Of a stretch of 64,000 nucleotides of DNA, positions 8,044 through 19,625 are shown piece after piece. Below the pieces are notes generated by a model. That model was not told where the DNA came from. It worked only from the letters and a program-made list of their open reading frames with translations, and did not search any database. Source of the DNA: Phenylobacterium haematophilum (GTDB lineage Bacteria; Pseudomonadota; Alphaproteobacteria; Caulobacterales; Caulobacteraceae); NCBI RefSeq assembly GCF_014196295.1, contig NZ_JACIDK010000005.1, positions 124,001-188,000 of the forward strand, given 5' to 3'. Numbering within the stretch: position 1 is the first letter of the stretch; the number at the start of each line of letters is the position of its first letter. The position numbers and the translations under genes are program-made.

Positions 8044-9375
8044 CTACGCCCCGCGCGCCCACTTCGTCAGGTCGCGCTCACGGCCCATCAGCGCCAGCCC
8101 CGAGGCGATCGACTCCAGTTCCGAACCGCTCTCGATCTTCGAGGCGTCGAACCGCCGGTAGAAGATGTCCCGCACCGCCGGCACCAGCGACGAACCGCCG
8201 GTCAGGAACACCCGGTCGACGCCGCCGGCGTTGAGGCCGGCGTCGCTCATCGCCCGGTCGACCGCGTCCTCGATCAGGTGCAGTTCCGGCGCGATCCAGT
8301 CCTCGAACTCGCCCCGCTCGACCTGGCGGCTGATGTCGATGGTGCCGGCCGCGAACTGGAACTGCGCCGCCTCCTGCGAGGACAGCGCCTCCTTCAGCGC
8401 CGACACCGACCGATAGAGGCGATAGCCGTAGTTCTCGTCCAGCACCTCGACCAGCCGCTCGATCTTCTCGGGCTCGACAGCCTCGCGCACCAGCTTGCGG
8501 ATCTCGCGCATGTCGCGGCTGGCCCGCATCAGCGCCAGCTGGTCCCAGCGCGCGAAGGTCGAATAGTAGCGGTTCGGCACAGGCAGGATCTTGCCGAACG
8601 ACTTGTAGCTCGACCCCTTGCCCAGCTCCGGCGAGACCAGGTTGTCGATGATCCGATAGTCGAACGCGTCGCCGGCTACGCCAACACCGGCCCGGCCCAG
8701 CGGCGTCGAGCGGATCTCGCCGTTCTCGCGGGTGAAGCGGATGATCGAGAAGTCGCTGGTGCCGCCGCCGAAGTCGCCGACCAGCACGGTGGCGTCCTCC
8801 TGCAGCTCGCGGGCGAAGAAGAACGCCGCCCCGACCGGCTCGTACGAATAGAGGATCTCCTCGAACCCCAGCCGCTTGAACGCGGTCTCGTAGCGGGTCA
8901 GGGCGAGCTCCTCGTTCGGCGCTCCGCCGGCGAAGGTGACCGGCCGCCCGACGATCACCCGCTTGGGCAGCCGGGCCAGGTCCTCGCCCGCGTGCTCGCG
9001 CAGCTTCAGCAGAAAAGCCGAGAGCAGGTCCTCGAACTGATAACGGCGGCCGATGATCTGGGTCTCGGTGAAGCTCTCGGAAGCCGCGAAGCTCTTGAAC
9101 GACTGGATGAACCGCGTCTCAAGCGGGTCTTCGACATAGGCCTCGATCGCCCACGGCCCGGCCTCGACCTCGCGCTCGTTGGGCAGGTCCGGCGGGGCGT
9201 AGAACGACAGCGCCGAGCGGAAGGCGAACACTTCCCCACCGGCGCGTCCCGCGCCGGACAAACCAAGAGAGTCCGGGGCCGGGAACTTCACCAGGTGCGC
9301 CGGCCCGTCGGCCCCTGCGAGCGCGACGACCGTGTTGGTCGTGCCGAAGTCGATGCCGATGCTGAGACCGGTCAT
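8044..9375 (-). CDS. Hsp70 family ATPase without a substrate-binding domain (YegD-like)
   Basis: This 443-residue protein has the actin/Hsp70 ATPase fold only. Phosphate-1 IGIDFGTTNT is near the N-terminus, phosphate-2 GDFGGGTSDF lies near residue 195, and the adenosine motif FLTGGSSLVPAVRD is near residue 400. The peptide-binding C-terminal domain of DnaK is absent, as in YegD. The ATG at 9375 is chosen over an in-frame ATG 36 bases upstream because AAAGGAG precedes it at good spacing. It lies downstream of maeB on the same strand after 93 bases; a GC-rich stem (9395-9426) occupies that gap. Its client or role is unknown. Confidence 0.9.
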   Translation of the reverse strand: MTGLSIGIDFGTTNTVVALAGADGPAHLVKFPAPDSLGLSGAGRAGGEVFAFRSALSFYAPPDLPNEREVEAGPWAIEAYVEDPLETRFIQSFKSFAASESFTETQIIGRRYQFEDLLSAFLLKLREHAGEDLARLPKRVIVGRPVTFAGGAPNEELALTRYETAFKRLGFEEILYSYEPVGAAFFFARELQEDATVLVGDFGGGTSDFSIIRFTRENGEIRSTPLGRAGVGVAGDAFDYRIIDNLVSPELGKGSSYKSFGKILPVPNRYYSTFARWDQLALMRASRDMREIRKLVREAVEPEKIERLVEVLDENYGYRLYRSVSALKEALSSQEAAQFQFAAGTIDISRQVERGEFEDWIAPELHLIEDAVDRAMSDAGLNAGGVDRVFLTGGSSLVPAVRDIFYRRFDASKIESGSELESIASGLALMGRERDLTKWARGA

Positions 9376-9468
9376 GGTCGCGCTCCTTTTGCTTCGGGGT
9401 GGGACGGCCAAGCCGCCCGCACCCCGAGGAGCGGACGGCTGGTTAGTTCAACGTGTTGAGCGCGAGGC

Positions 9469-11757
<2,289 letters not shown>

Positions 11758-11856
11758 AGGCGCGGCGTTTCCTCTTGGCCCCTAAGGGCCCGCTTGGACT
11801 GAAGGGGCGCCAACCTATAGAGCCGCAGCGCGCCCTGACAACCGCCGAACGCTGTC

Positions 11857-13146
11857 CTAGCTTGCTCCCGTCGCGGCGCCGTTGCGTTGTTGCCGCGTCT
11901 GCGACCCGTCCGGAGACAGGAAAACCAGCGCCGTCTCATCGAAGCGGACGCGCCGCGAGGGCGCCCCTTCGACATGGAACAGACCCGCGTCGTCGAGCGG
12001 GACCAGCACGCTCGGCGGCCGCCGGCCGACCTGCAGCTGCAGCCGGCCGCCCACGACCTTGGCCTGGTACGGACCATAGACGCCCTCGTAACGGGCCAGC
12101 GCCTGGGCGGCGATGGTCGGCGGCGGCGACAGCGCCTCCAGCGCCCAGCGGTTCTCGGTCCGCACCGGCTCGCCGAGCGGTGCGGCGGCCAGCTTGGTGA
12201 GCGCCAATTGTTGAGCTCGATCAAGCGCCTGCGCCGCCGGAACCGCCGCGTCGGGCGTCACGCCCGTCCCCTCCCAGTTCCTGCCAGTGATCGGATTGAT
12301 CGGCGTGCCCGACGAGATGAACACGGAGAGCCCGTCGCCCAGAGCGGCGGCGCCGCCGGGGTTGGCCCCGCCGGCCGAGGGCTCGCCGACCACAGTCGCC
12401 CGCCCCGCCGCCTGCAGGGTGTAGGCGAAGCTCTCGGCGGCCGAGGCTGTGCGCCCGCTGGTCAGCACATAGAGCGGCACGTCGAGCCGCCGCTGCCCGG
12501 CGATCGGCACGTGCGGCGCCTCGTCGCTGTCGGGTTCTCCGCGGGTCTTGAAGGTGTTGTAAATCTTCGCCCCCTCCGGGACGAAATGGCCGATCAGGTA
12601 GCCGACCATGGCCGGCGAGCCCCCGCCGTTGTCGCGCAGGTCGAAGATCAGCGCGTCGGTCCCGGCGACCAGCGCCAGGGCTGCGTCGGCCGCCTGCCGC
12701 GCGGCTTGGTCGCCGTCGGCTGCGAAATCGGCGAAGCCGCGCATGTCGATGTAGCCGATATTGCCCGGCAGCACCCTGACCGCCACGAAGCCGTAGCCGC
12801 CGCGCCGCGACAGGAACGGCGGCGGCCCGCTGGGGCCGCGCGCGGCGGTCGCAGCCGCCGGAGCCGGCGGCGTCCAGCTGACGGCGAAGTGGCCGTCCTG
12901 CGGCCGCAGCCGCTCGGTCAGGGCGGCGGCGAAGTCGCGCGGGTCGGTCAGCTTGTCGTAGGTTCCCTTTCCCGCCTCCGCGCGCAGCTCGCCGGCGATC
13001 TTCGCCGCCCGGCCAGGATCGTAGAACTGCGCGTCGATCGCCGCCGCCAGCGCCTCGACCTTGGCGCGCGGCTTGATCGGGGTTTGGGCCGGCGCCGCGC
13101 TGGCCATCAGGGCGGCGCTCAGGCTCAGGGCGGTCAACAGCTTCAT
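11857..13146 (-). CDS. S41 family (tail-specific/IRBP-like) serine peptidase
   Basis: This 429-residue protein has a signal peptide (MKLLTALSLSAALMASAAPA) and so acts in the envelope. The S41 core is visible: LIFDLRDNGGGSPAMVGYLI near residue 185, then TSGRTASAAESFAYTLQ near residue 240 with the presumed catalytic serine in TASAAE, then VVGEPSAGGANPG. No PDZ domain is obvious. A C-terminal extension of about 110 residues follows the protease core. The ATG at 13146 is chosen for its GGAG 9 bases upstream and for the signal peptide. It follows the small gene at 13192 on the same strand by 45 bases. Confidence 0.88.
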   Translation of the reverse strand: MKLLTALSLSAALMASAAPAQTPIKPRAKVEALAAAIDAQFYDPGRAAKIAGELRAEAGKGTYDKLTDPRDFAAALTERLRPQDGHFAVSWTPPAPAAATAARGPSGPPPFLSRRGGYGFVAVRVLPGNIGYIDMRGFADFAADGDQAARQAADAALALVAGTDALIFDLRDNGGGSPAMVGYLIGHFVPEGAKIYNTFKTRGEPDSDEAPHVPIAGQRRLDVPLYVLTSGRTASAAESFAYTLQAAGRATVVGEPSAGGANPGGAAALGDGLSVFISSGTPINPITGRNWEGTGVTPDAAVPAAQALDRAQQLALTKLAAAPLGEPVRTENRWALEALSPPPTIAAQALARYEGVYGPYQAKVVGGRLQLQVGRRPPSVLVPLDDAGLFHVEGAPSRRVRFDETALVFLSPDGSQTRQQRNGAATGAS

Positions 13147-13191
13147 GGCTGGAATCTCCGGTTCGGCGAACCTCGTCCAGCCCAAGCTGGG

Positions 13192-13395
13192 CTATTTTGC
13201 GGCGACCTGCGCCAGGTCGCGGCGACGGATGCGGGCCAAGGCCGACAGCGCCGCGGCGGCGAAGGCGCCCGACCGCTCGGCGGTCTGTTCGCTTTCGGCC
13301 GGGCCGCTGGCGGCCACCACCCCGTCGGCGCGCAGGCTCCAGCTCCAGCGCTCGCCGCCCTGCTCGATCACCACCTCGTAGCCTTGCTCGACCAT
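13192..13395 (-). CDS. small hypothetical protein (67 aa)
   Basis: This 67-residue protein starts MVEQGYEVVIEQGGERWSWS. It is preceded by a near-perfect GGAGGAGG Shine-Dalgarno, which makes a real gene likely despite its size. There is no signal peptide or membrane segment. The N-terminal half looks like a short beta-sheet unit and the C-terminal half is an alanine-rich helix. It lies between the histidine kinase gene (89 bases upstream) and the S41 peptidase gene (45 bases downstream), all on the same strand. I recognise no family. Confidence 0.6.
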   Translation of the reverse strand: MVEQGYEVVIEQGGERWSWSLRADGVVAASGPAESEQTAERSGAFAAAALSALARIRRRDLAQVAAK

Positions 13396-13483
13396 CTCGA
13401 TCCTCCTCCGTGATGCGAGACGAGCATCGCGGGCCGACGTGCAGCCGCGCCTGCGCAAGCCAAGGAGATTTTGTGCAGACGCT

Positions 13484-15049
13484 TTAGGCGGCCGGCGGCA
13501 GGGTCGCGACGAACCGGGCGCCGCGGTCGCTATGCGCCAGCTCGATCGTCCCGCCATTGGCCGCCAGCAGCGAGCGGGCGATGGAGAGGCCCAGACCGGT
13601 TCCGCCCTGCGCGCGGCGTGTTGTGAAGAACGGCTCGAACAGCCGCGCGGCGTCGGCGGCGCTGACCCCCGGCCCGTCGTCGGCCGCCTCGATCAGCACC
13701 TGGCCGTCGAGCGTCCGCAGAGAGATGCCGGCCTGGCGCGCGCCGGCCTGGCGGCTGTTCTGCAGCAGCACCCCGACCACGGCCTCGATGGTGGCGGCCG
13801 GCACGGCGACCGACGGCAGGCCGGGCTGAACGGACGTCGCCACGTGAAAACCGCCGACATTCATGGCGTCCGCGGCCCGCTGCACCGCCACGCCGGCGTC
13901 GGTCGAAAGTCCCGCCTCAGGCCGCGCCATGTCGGCCCGCACCAGGTCCAGAAGCCGGGTGACCAGCTGCGACAGCCGCGCGGAGTCGGCGGCGATGTTG
14001 CCGAGGAACCGCGAGCGCTCCTGCGGGCTCATCTCCTCCCCGTGGTCCTGCAACAGCTCGACCGCGCCGCTGATCCCCGCCAGCGGGGTCTTGAACTCGT
14101 GGCTGACCGAGGCGGCGAAATCGCGCAGGTAGCCGCTGCGCCGTTCGATCGCCGCCGACATCGCCCGGAAGTCCTCGTAGAGCGATTGGATCTCGACCGC
14201 CGCCGTGGTCGGCGTCTCCAGGGTTTGCACCCCTCCCGCCGCCACCTGCCGCGAGGCCGCGCTCAGCTCCTCGATCGGCCGCGTCACCCCGCGCGAGACC
14301 AGGCCCGCCAGCACCACCAGCAGGGCGGCGATCCCGACCACGCCGATGGCGATCTTGCCGCGGTCCTCGTAGATGCCGCGGAACAGCGCCCGCGGCGAGC
14401 GCGACAGCAGCACCACCCCGACCACCCGGTCGTCGACCTCGATCGGCCGCGCATGGTGCAGCCGCAGGCCCGACGCCCGGCTCAGCCACTCCAGCGAATA
14501 GCGCGGGCGATAGTCGCCGACCCGCCGCAACACCGTGTCGGGATCCCCGGCCAGGGCCGAGCGCACTTCGGGCAGCGCCGCGAGCGAGCCGCCGTCCGGC
14601 GCGATCGTTCCGCGCGCGTCGAGCAGCACCACCGAGGCCAGGGTCGTGCGCACGGTCTGGTCGATCATCGGTTCCAGCCGCCGGGCGACCTCCGCCGCCG
14701 TCGGATCCGGCGGGCCGCTCGGCGTCGGTGTCGGACGCTCGGGCAGCAGCGGCGAGGCCTGCAGGTCGATGGTGCTTCGCTCGGGCGCATAGCGGCCCTG
14801 GGCCGGGGCGCTGGCGGCGACCGGCGGCGGCGCCCCGGGCCAGCCGACCGCGGCGGCCGCCGCGATCGCCGCGCCCTGCGCGACCAGCTCGGCTTCGGTC
14901 TGGCGCACCAGGGTGTTTTCGTAGACCCGCAGGAAGATCGCGCTCAGCCCCGGCATGGCGGCGGCGAAGAACAGCACGGCGAACAGGATCACCCGCAGCC
15001 GCAGCCGCGGCCAGCGCCGCTTCAGGAACGTCTTGACCGTGCCGATCAC
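13484..15049 (-). CDS. membrane sensor histidine kinase
   Basis: This 521-residue kinase has a transmembrane segment near residues 18-40, a periplasmic region to about residue 230, a second transmembrane segment (IAIGVVGIAALLVVLAGLV) and a HAMP region. The HisKA motif SHEFKTPLAG places the phosphorylated histidine at H317. The ATPase domain ends with DDGPGVS and GGTGLGLSIARSLLAANGG. It starts with GTG at 15049, overlapping the regulator stop codon by 4 bases, so translation is probably coupled. It is the last gene of a three-gene operon (membrane protein, regulator, kinase). The signal sensed is unknown. Confidence 0.92.
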   Translation of the reverse strand: MIGTVKTFLKRRWPRLRLRVILFAVLFFAAAMPGLSAIFLRVYENTLVRQTEAELVAQGAAIAAAAAVGWPGAPPPVAASAPAQGRYAPERSTIDLQASPLLPERPTPTPSGPPDPTAAEVARRLEPMIDQTVRTTLASVVLLDARGTIAPDGGSLAALPEVRSALAGDPDTVLRRVGDYRPRYSLEWLSRASGLRLHHARPIEVDDRVVGVVLLSRSPRALFRGIYEDRGKIAIGVVGIAALLVVLAGLVSRGVTRPIEELSAASRQVAAGGVQTLETPTTAAVEIQSLYEDFRAMSAAIERRSGYLRDFAASVSHEFKTPLAGISGAVELLQDHGEEMSPQERSRFLGNIAADSARLSQLVTRLLDLVRADMARPEAGLSTDAGVAVQRAADAMNVGGFHVATSVQPGLPSVAVPAATIEAVVGVLLQNSRQAGARQAGISLRTLDGQVLIEAADDGPGVSAADAARLFEPFFTTRRAQGGTGLGLSIARSLLAANGGTIELAHSDRGARFVATLPPAA

Positions 15050-15753
15050 GCGCCCTGGCCCAGGCAGGCCCCCAGCCGGTAGCCGACCCCGGACCGTGTC
15101 TCGATCACGTCGTGCGCGCCCATGGCCGCGAACTTGCCGCGCAGATTGCGCACGTGGCTGTCGACCGTGCGGTCGGTGATCGCAAAGCCCGGCCCGCGCA
15201 GCCGGTCGATGATCGCGTCGCGGGTGAACACCTTGGCCGGCGCCGCGGCCAGGGTCCGCAGGATGCCGAACTCGGTCACCGTCAGCGCCAGCGGCTGGCC
15301 GTCCCAGTGCGCCAGCCAGGCGTCGGGGTCGAGACTCAGCCGCCCGCGCGCCACCTCCCCGCCGCCCGCGGCTGGCGGCGCAGGCCGCGCCCGGCGCAGG
15401 ATCGCGGTCACCCGCGCCACCACCTCGCGCGGGCTGAACGGCTTGACCACGTAGTCGTCGGCGCCGAGCTCGATGCCCAGCACCCGGTCGATCTCCTCGT
15501 CGCGCGACGACAGGATCAGGATCGGCAGCTCGCTCTTCGCCCGCAGCTGGCGGCAGACGTCCAGCCCGCTCATCCGCGGCATGTTGATGTCGAGCACCAG
15601 CAGGTCGGGAGCCGCGCTCTCGGCCTTCTCCAGCGCCGCCTCGCCGTCCTCGGCCTCGGCCACCTCGAACCCGGCCTTCTCCAGCGCGAAGGCCAGCAGC
15701 TGGCGGATATGCGGGTCGTCGTCGGCGATCAGGATCTTGGCCATGCGCGTCAT
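15046..15753 (-). CDS. OmpR-family response regulator
   Basis: This 235-residue two-domain regulator has a receiver domain with acidic pocket D11-D13, phosphoacceptor D55 (in LLVLDINMP) and the conserved lysine of KPFSP near residue 108. The winged-helix DNA-binding domain follows from about residue 140 (LTVTEFGILRTLA, then TVDSHVRNLRGKF and GVGYRLG). The ATG at 15753 overlaps the stop of the upstream membrane protein gene as ATGA, and the kinase start overlaps this gene's stop by 4 bases. It is the partner of the kinase at 13484. Targets are unknown; autoregulation of the operon is a reasonable guess. Confidence 0.93.
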   Translation of the reverse strand: MTRMAKILIADDDPHIRQLLAFALEKAGFEVAEAEDGEAALEKAESAAPDLLVLDINMPRMSGLDVCRQLRAKSELPILILSSRDEEIDRVLGIELGADDYVVKPFSPREVVARVTAILRRARPAPPAAGGGEVARGRLSLDPDAWLAHWDGQPLALTVTEFGILRTLAAAPAKVFTRDAIIDRLRGPGFAITDRTVDSHVRNLRGKFAAMGAHDVIETRSGVGYRLGACLGQGA

Positions 15754-17177
15754 GTTCCGGCTTGCACGGGCCCCGTCAATGCGGCCGCCGCATCCAGCCG
15801 CCGCTGACCGCGCCAGGTCCAGGTCCGCCAGTGCGCCTGCCGCGCCGCCAGCTCGGCCTGCGTCCGGCGCTGCGCCGCCTGCACCTCGGCGGCCAGGGCC
15901 GGCGGCAGCGGACGGCGGGCCAGCTCGCTCAGCGGAACCAGCCCGGCCGGACCCAGCTCACGCAGATGCACGAGATCCAGGCTCGGGTCGCGCGGATCGC
16001 CGGTCGCCTCGCGCGCATGGCGCACGTTCCAGCCCGCCGCCACCGACCCGATATCCGCGACCGCCACCGCGGTGAGCACCACCGCCAGCGCCGCCGCATT
16101 GGTGCCGATCAGCCAGCTGGCGCTCTTCTCCCGCACCAGGCGCACGCAGATCAGCACCAGCCCGAGCCCGACCAGCCCCATCCAGATCAGCGCCGAAATC
16201 CGCAGCTGGGTCAGGCCATAGGCCTCGACATAGTCGAGGGTGCGCAGGGCGCTGGAGGCCACCAGCAGCAGGTTCTGCGCCACCCAGGCGATCACCAGCC
16301 GACGCACCGCCCGCGACTGCGCCGCCCCGGGTCGCAGGAAGACCAGCACGAAGCCGCCGGCCAGCAGCGCCGTGACGATCAGCAGGTAAGCGCCGCGGTG
16401 CGCATACTCTGCAAAGCTCACCCCCTCCGGCAGCGGCGCGCCGCTCCATAGAAAGGCGAGGTCGAGGCCGTTCTGCAGCGCGAACAGCGCGTTGAACACC
16501 ACCAGCGAAACGGTCACCGACGCCGAGGCGGTCCCCGGCCCGCGGCTGCGCCAGGCCGGCGCGAACCGCCGCCGCGCCCCGCGCGGCCGCAGCAGCGCCC
16601 AGGCGACCATCGCCATCCAGGCCCAGAACAGCAGCCGCGCCGGCGAGAGCGGCGGCAGCCGCCAAGCGGCCAGCGCCGCCTCCATCACCGGATTGGCCAG
16701 CACGAACAGGCCCAGGAACACCGCCCCGCCGATCACCGGCAGCGCAGAGGCGACCAGCGCCCGCCGCACCGCGCCGAGCCGCCCGCCTCTCGCGGCGGCG
16801 CGGCGGATGTCCAGCACCGGGGCCGGAACCGACATCAGCCCCGCCCGCAGCAGCCGCAGCGCCCAGTCGGCCACGTCGCTGCGCGCATCGGCCCGCGGCG
16901 ACAACACCGCCACGCCCAGCGCCAGCACCGCCATGACCCAGGCGATCAGTCCCGGCCGGTCGATCAGCAGCAGGGCGAAGCCGCCGGCGAGAGCGAACGC
17001 CGCCAGCGCCCGCCGGTCGCGCCAAGTCTCAGGGTGGGCCGACGCCGCGACGGCCAGGGCCGCCAGCATCAGCAGCCCGAGATTGGCCCCAAGTTCGTGG
17101 TCGAACAGCAGCAGGTCGGCGAGCGCGACCAAGCCGGCGGCCAACACGGTCTTGAGGCGGAACGAGCGGGCGGTCAT
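15750..17177 (-). CDS. multi-pass membrane protein (DUF4173-like)
   Basis: This 475-residue integral membrane protein has about ten to twelve hydrophobic segments through residue 400 and a charged, arginine-rich cytoplasmic tail (about 420-475). It resembles the DUF4173/DUF4153 group, whose function is not established. The ATG at 17177 has CCGGAG 9 bases upstream. The longer open frame runs antisense into dapB and is not used. The stop overlaps the response regulator start by 4 bases, so it heads a translationally coupled operon with a two-component system. It could be a co-sensor or the system's output; neither can be shown here. Confidence 0.75.
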   Translation of the reverse strand: MTARSFRLKTVLAAGLVALADLLLFDHELGANLGLLMLAALAVAASAHPETWRDRRALAAFALAGGFALLLIDRPGLIAWVMAVLALGVAVLSPRADARSDVADWALRLLRAGLMSVPAPVLDIRRAAARGGRLGAVRRALVASALPVIGGAVFLGLFVLANPVMEAALAAWRLPPLSPARLLFWAWMAMVAWALLRPRGARRRFAPAWRSRGPGTASASVTVSLVVFNALFALQNGLDLAFLWSGAPLPEGVSFAEYAHRGAYLLIVTALLAGGFVLVFLRPGAAQSRAVRRLVIAWVAQNLLLVASSALRTLDYVEAYGLTQLRISALIWMGLVGLGLVLICVRLVREKSASWLIGTNAAALAVVLTAVAVADIGSVAAGWNVRHAREATGDPRDPSLDLVHLRELGPAGLVPLSELARRPLPPALAAEVQAAQRRTQAELAARQAHWRTWTWRGQRRLDAAAALTGPVQAGT

Positions 17178-17291
17178 GCGAACGGCTCCGGTTGCAGGTG
17201 GCCCAGCTATCGCCCGCCGGCTTCCAGCCCTGCGGGAGCCGCCGTCCACGGCCCAAGGCGTTGCCGTGCAGAAGCCGTGCAGGCTGGCGCC

Positions 17292-17320
17292 TTGACCGCG
17301 ACCGCCAGGACGGGAGACTA
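17292..17320 (+). promoter_or_regulatory. possible dapB promoter
   Basis: TTGACC at 17292-17297 is followed after 17 bases by AGACTA, ahead of the dapB start at 17358. The -35 box is good and the -10 box is weak, as is common in alphaproteobacteria. It lies in the 180-base divergent gap with the DUF4173-like gene, where I see nothing else. Confidence 0.3.
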
Positions 17321-17357
17321 GCGCGCTCAAGTTTTTCGCCGCGTCGGAGTCCTCCCC

Positions 17358-18128
17358 CTGTCCAGTCCCATCGACATCGCCGTGGCCGGCGCGCTCGGCC
17401 GCATGGGCCAGGCCGTGAGCGCCGTCGTCTCCGACCGCGCCGACGTGCGTCTGGCCGCCCGCTTCGACCGTCCCGGCGCAGAAGGCGAAGGGCTCGTGCC
17501 GCTCGATCAGGCGCTGGAGAAGGCGCAGGTGGTCATCGACTTCACCACGCCCTCCGCCTCGGTGGCGCTGGCCCAGGCCGCCGCCGCCCGCGGCGCCCCG
17601 GCCCTGGTCATCGGCTCGACCGGCGCCTCGCCGCAGCAGATCGAGGCCATCGAGGCGGCGGCCAAGTCGATCCCGATCGTGTTCGCCGGCAACTACTCGC
17701 TGGGGGTCAACATGCTGATGGGCCTGGTCGCCCAGGCCGCCAAGGCGCTGCACGCCGACGCCTACGACATCGAGGTCACCGAGAGCCACCACAAGCGCAA
17801 GGTCGACGCGCCCTCGGGCACCGCCCTGATGCTGGGCGAGGCCGCCGCCCGCGGCCGCCAGGTCGCCCTGGCCGACGTCGCCCAGCGGGTGCGCGACGGC
17901 ATCACCGGCGCGCGGCCGACCGGCGAGATCGGCTTCTCGGTGATCCGCGGCGGCGGCATCATCGGCGAGCACTCGGTGATCTTCGCGGCCGAGGACGAGA
18001 TCCTGACCCTCAGCCACTCGGCCCGCGACCGCGGCCTGTTCGCGCGCGGCGCGGTCGAGGCGGCGCGCTGGGTCGCCGGCCGGCCGCCCGGCCTCTACGA
18101 CATGCAGGACGTCCTGGGGCTGAAATGA
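17358..18128 (+). CDS. dapB: 4-hydroxy-tetrahydrodipicolinate reductase, probable CTG start
   Basis: DapB catalyses the NAD(P)H-dependent step of the diaminopimelate/lysine pathway in the cytoplasm. The 256-residue product has the Rossmann motif [25 protein letters not shown], and [16 protein letters not shown] with the catalytic histidine and lysine. The conserved first strand (IDIAVAGA) lies upstream of the first conventional start, GTG 17382. Between the in-frame stop at 17319 and that GTG there is no ATG, GTG or TTG. A CTG at 17358 has GGAG 8 bases upstream and gives the expected N-terminus ([10 protein letters not shown]). The amidase gene overlaps its stop as ATGA. Confidence 0.92.
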   Translation: MSSPIDIAVAGALGRMGQAVSAVVSDRADVRLAARFDRPGAEGEGLVPLDQALEKAQVVIDFTTPSASVALAQAAAARGAPALVIGSTGASPQQIEAIEAAAKSIPIVFAGNYSLGVNMLMGLVAQAAKALHADAYDIEVTESHHKRKVDAPSGTALMLGEAAARGRQVALADVAQRVRDGITGARPTGEIGFSVIRGGGIIGEHSVIFAAEDEILTLSHSARDRGLFARGAVEAARWVAGRPPGLYDMQDVLGLK

Positions 18129-19555
18129 TGGCCGACCTCCTCGCCCGCGACGCCACCGGACAACTGTCGGCGCTGAGGGCCAAGGAGGTCTCCGCCGTCG
18201 AACTGCTCAAGCTGTCGCTGGCCCGCCATGAGCAGACCCACGCCCGGCTCAACGCCGTGGTCGCCGCCGACCTGGAGCGGGCGCTGGACCTGGCCAAGGC
18301 CGCCGACGATCTGCGCGCCAAGGGCGCGGGGGGGCCGCTGACCGGCCTGCCGATGACCATCAAGGACACCTTCGACGTAATCGGCATGGCCGCCTCGTCG
18401 GGGATCGAGGCCCTGCGCCGGCGCAAGCCGGACGACGCCGCCGTGGTCGCCGCCGCCCGCCGGGCCGGGGCGGTGATTTGGGGCAAGACCAACGTGCCGG
18501 TGATGGCCGCCGACTGGCAGTCGTTCAATCCGCTCTACGGCGTCACCAACAATCCCTGGGACCGGACCCGCGTGCCCGGCGGCTCGTCCGGCGGCGCGGC
18601 CGCCGCCCTTGCCGCCGGCGTCACCGCCCTGGAGATCGGCTCGGACATCGGCGGTTCGCTGCGCGTCCCGGCCAGCTTCTGCGGCGTCTTCTCGCACAAG
18701 CCGACCTGGGGCCTCGTCTCGCAGGTCGGCCACATTCCGCCCGCGCCCGGAACCCACGCCGAACGCGACCTCAACGTCGTCGGCCCGATGGCCCGCTCGG
18801 CCCGCGACCTGCGGCTGCTGCTGTCGATCCTGGCCGAGGGCGTCCCGGCCAAGGCCGAGCTCGCCGACCTCAGGACCCTCAAGCTCGGCCTCTGGCTGGA
18901 CGGCTTTCCGCTCGATCCCGAGGTCCGCGCCGTGCTGGAAGACCTCGCCGGCCGGCTGCGCGCCGCCGGGGTCGAAGTGCGCCCGATCTCGGCCCCGGCC
19001 CCGCTCGACCAGTTGATGGACGCCTATCGCGTGCTGCTCGGCTCGCTGGTCGCCACCGATATGCCGCCGACCACCCAGGCCGCCATGCGCCGGATACGCG
19101 GCCCGGCCGCCATCGCCCTGGCGCTGGGCGCCCGGCGTGAATCCTGGGCCGGCCTGACCCGAGCCTACACCGCCAGCCACGCCGAGTGGATCGCCGCCGA
19201 CGAGGTCCGCGCCCGCCTGCGCAGCACCATGGCGGAAGCCTTCGAGGCCTTCGACGCCATCCTGGCGCCGGTCGCCCCGACCGTCGCCTTTCCGCACGAC
19301 CACAAGCCGTTCGCCAGCCGCAGGCTGAAGACCAGCGATGGCGCGGCCATCGCCTATCCGGCGATGCTGAACTGGATCGCGCTGGCCACCGCCTGCCACC
19401 TGCCGGTGACAACCATCCCGGCCGGCCTGGCCGCCAGCGGCCTGCCAGTCGGCGCCCAGATCATCGGCCCGCACGGCGCCGACTCCCGCACCCTCGCCAT
19501 CGCCCAGGCGATCGACGAAGCCCTCGGCGGCTACGTCGCCCCGCCGCCGGGGTGA
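18125..19555 (+). CDS. amidase signature family hydrolase
   Basis: This 476-residue amidase has the Ser-cisSer-Lys triad: K80 in TIKDTFD, S154 in [14 protein letters not shown] and S178 in GSDIGGSLR. The spacing matches the family (62-63 residues offset from the fatty acid amide hydrolase triad). There is no signal peptide, so it is cytoplasmic. Such enzymes cleave a wide range of amides, and the GatA-like subfamilies cannot be separated from sequence alone. No gatB or gatC lies beside it, so a role in tRNA amidation is unlikely. Its ATG overlaps the dapB stop by 4 bases, which implies cotranslation with dapB. Confidence 0.88.
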   Translation: MMADLLARDATGQLSALRAKEVSAVELLKLSLARHEQTHARLNAVVAADLERALDLAKAADDLRAKGAGGPLTGLPMTIKDTFDVIGMAASSGIEALRRRKPDDAAVVAAARRAGAVIWGKTNVPVMAADWQSFNPLYGVTNNPWDRTRVPGGSSGGAAAALAAGVTALEIGSDIGGSLRVPASFCGVFSHKPTWGLVSQVGHIPPAPGTHAERDLNVVGPMARSARDLRLLLSILAEGVPAKAELADLRTLKLGLWLDGFPLDPEVRAVLEDLAGRLRAAGVEVRPISAPAPLDQLMDAYRVLLGSLVATDMPPTTQAAMRRIRGPAAIALALGARRESWAGLTRAYTASHAEWIAADEVRARLRSTMAEAFEAFDAILAPVAPTVAFPHDHKPFASRRLKTSDGAAIAYPAMLNWIALATACHLPVTTIPAGLAASGLPVGAQIIGPHGADSRTLAIAQAIDEALGGYVAPPPG

Positions 19556-19625
19556 GCGACCCGCAACCCTTGCATGCAACGCCGCGCCATGTACCCTTGC
19601 CGCGGGCATTCAGGGGGAAAGTATT

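Noticed and set aside
6083..8062. 659-codon frame antisense to the M16 gene
   Set aside because: Shadow of the peptidase gene, with no family features and no ribosome site.
9395..9426. RNA thermometer ahead of the Hsp70-like gene
   Set aside because: The stem does not include the AAAGGAG ribosome site, which stays free between stem and ATG.
15750..18017. 755-codon version of the DUF4173-like gene
   Set aside because: The first 280 codons are antisense to dapB; the ATG at 17177 has a good ribosome site and starts the first membrane helix.
17192..18124. N-terminal extension of the amidase over dapB
   Set aside because: The frame is open, but dapB is conserved in its own frame and the amidase family begins at 18125.
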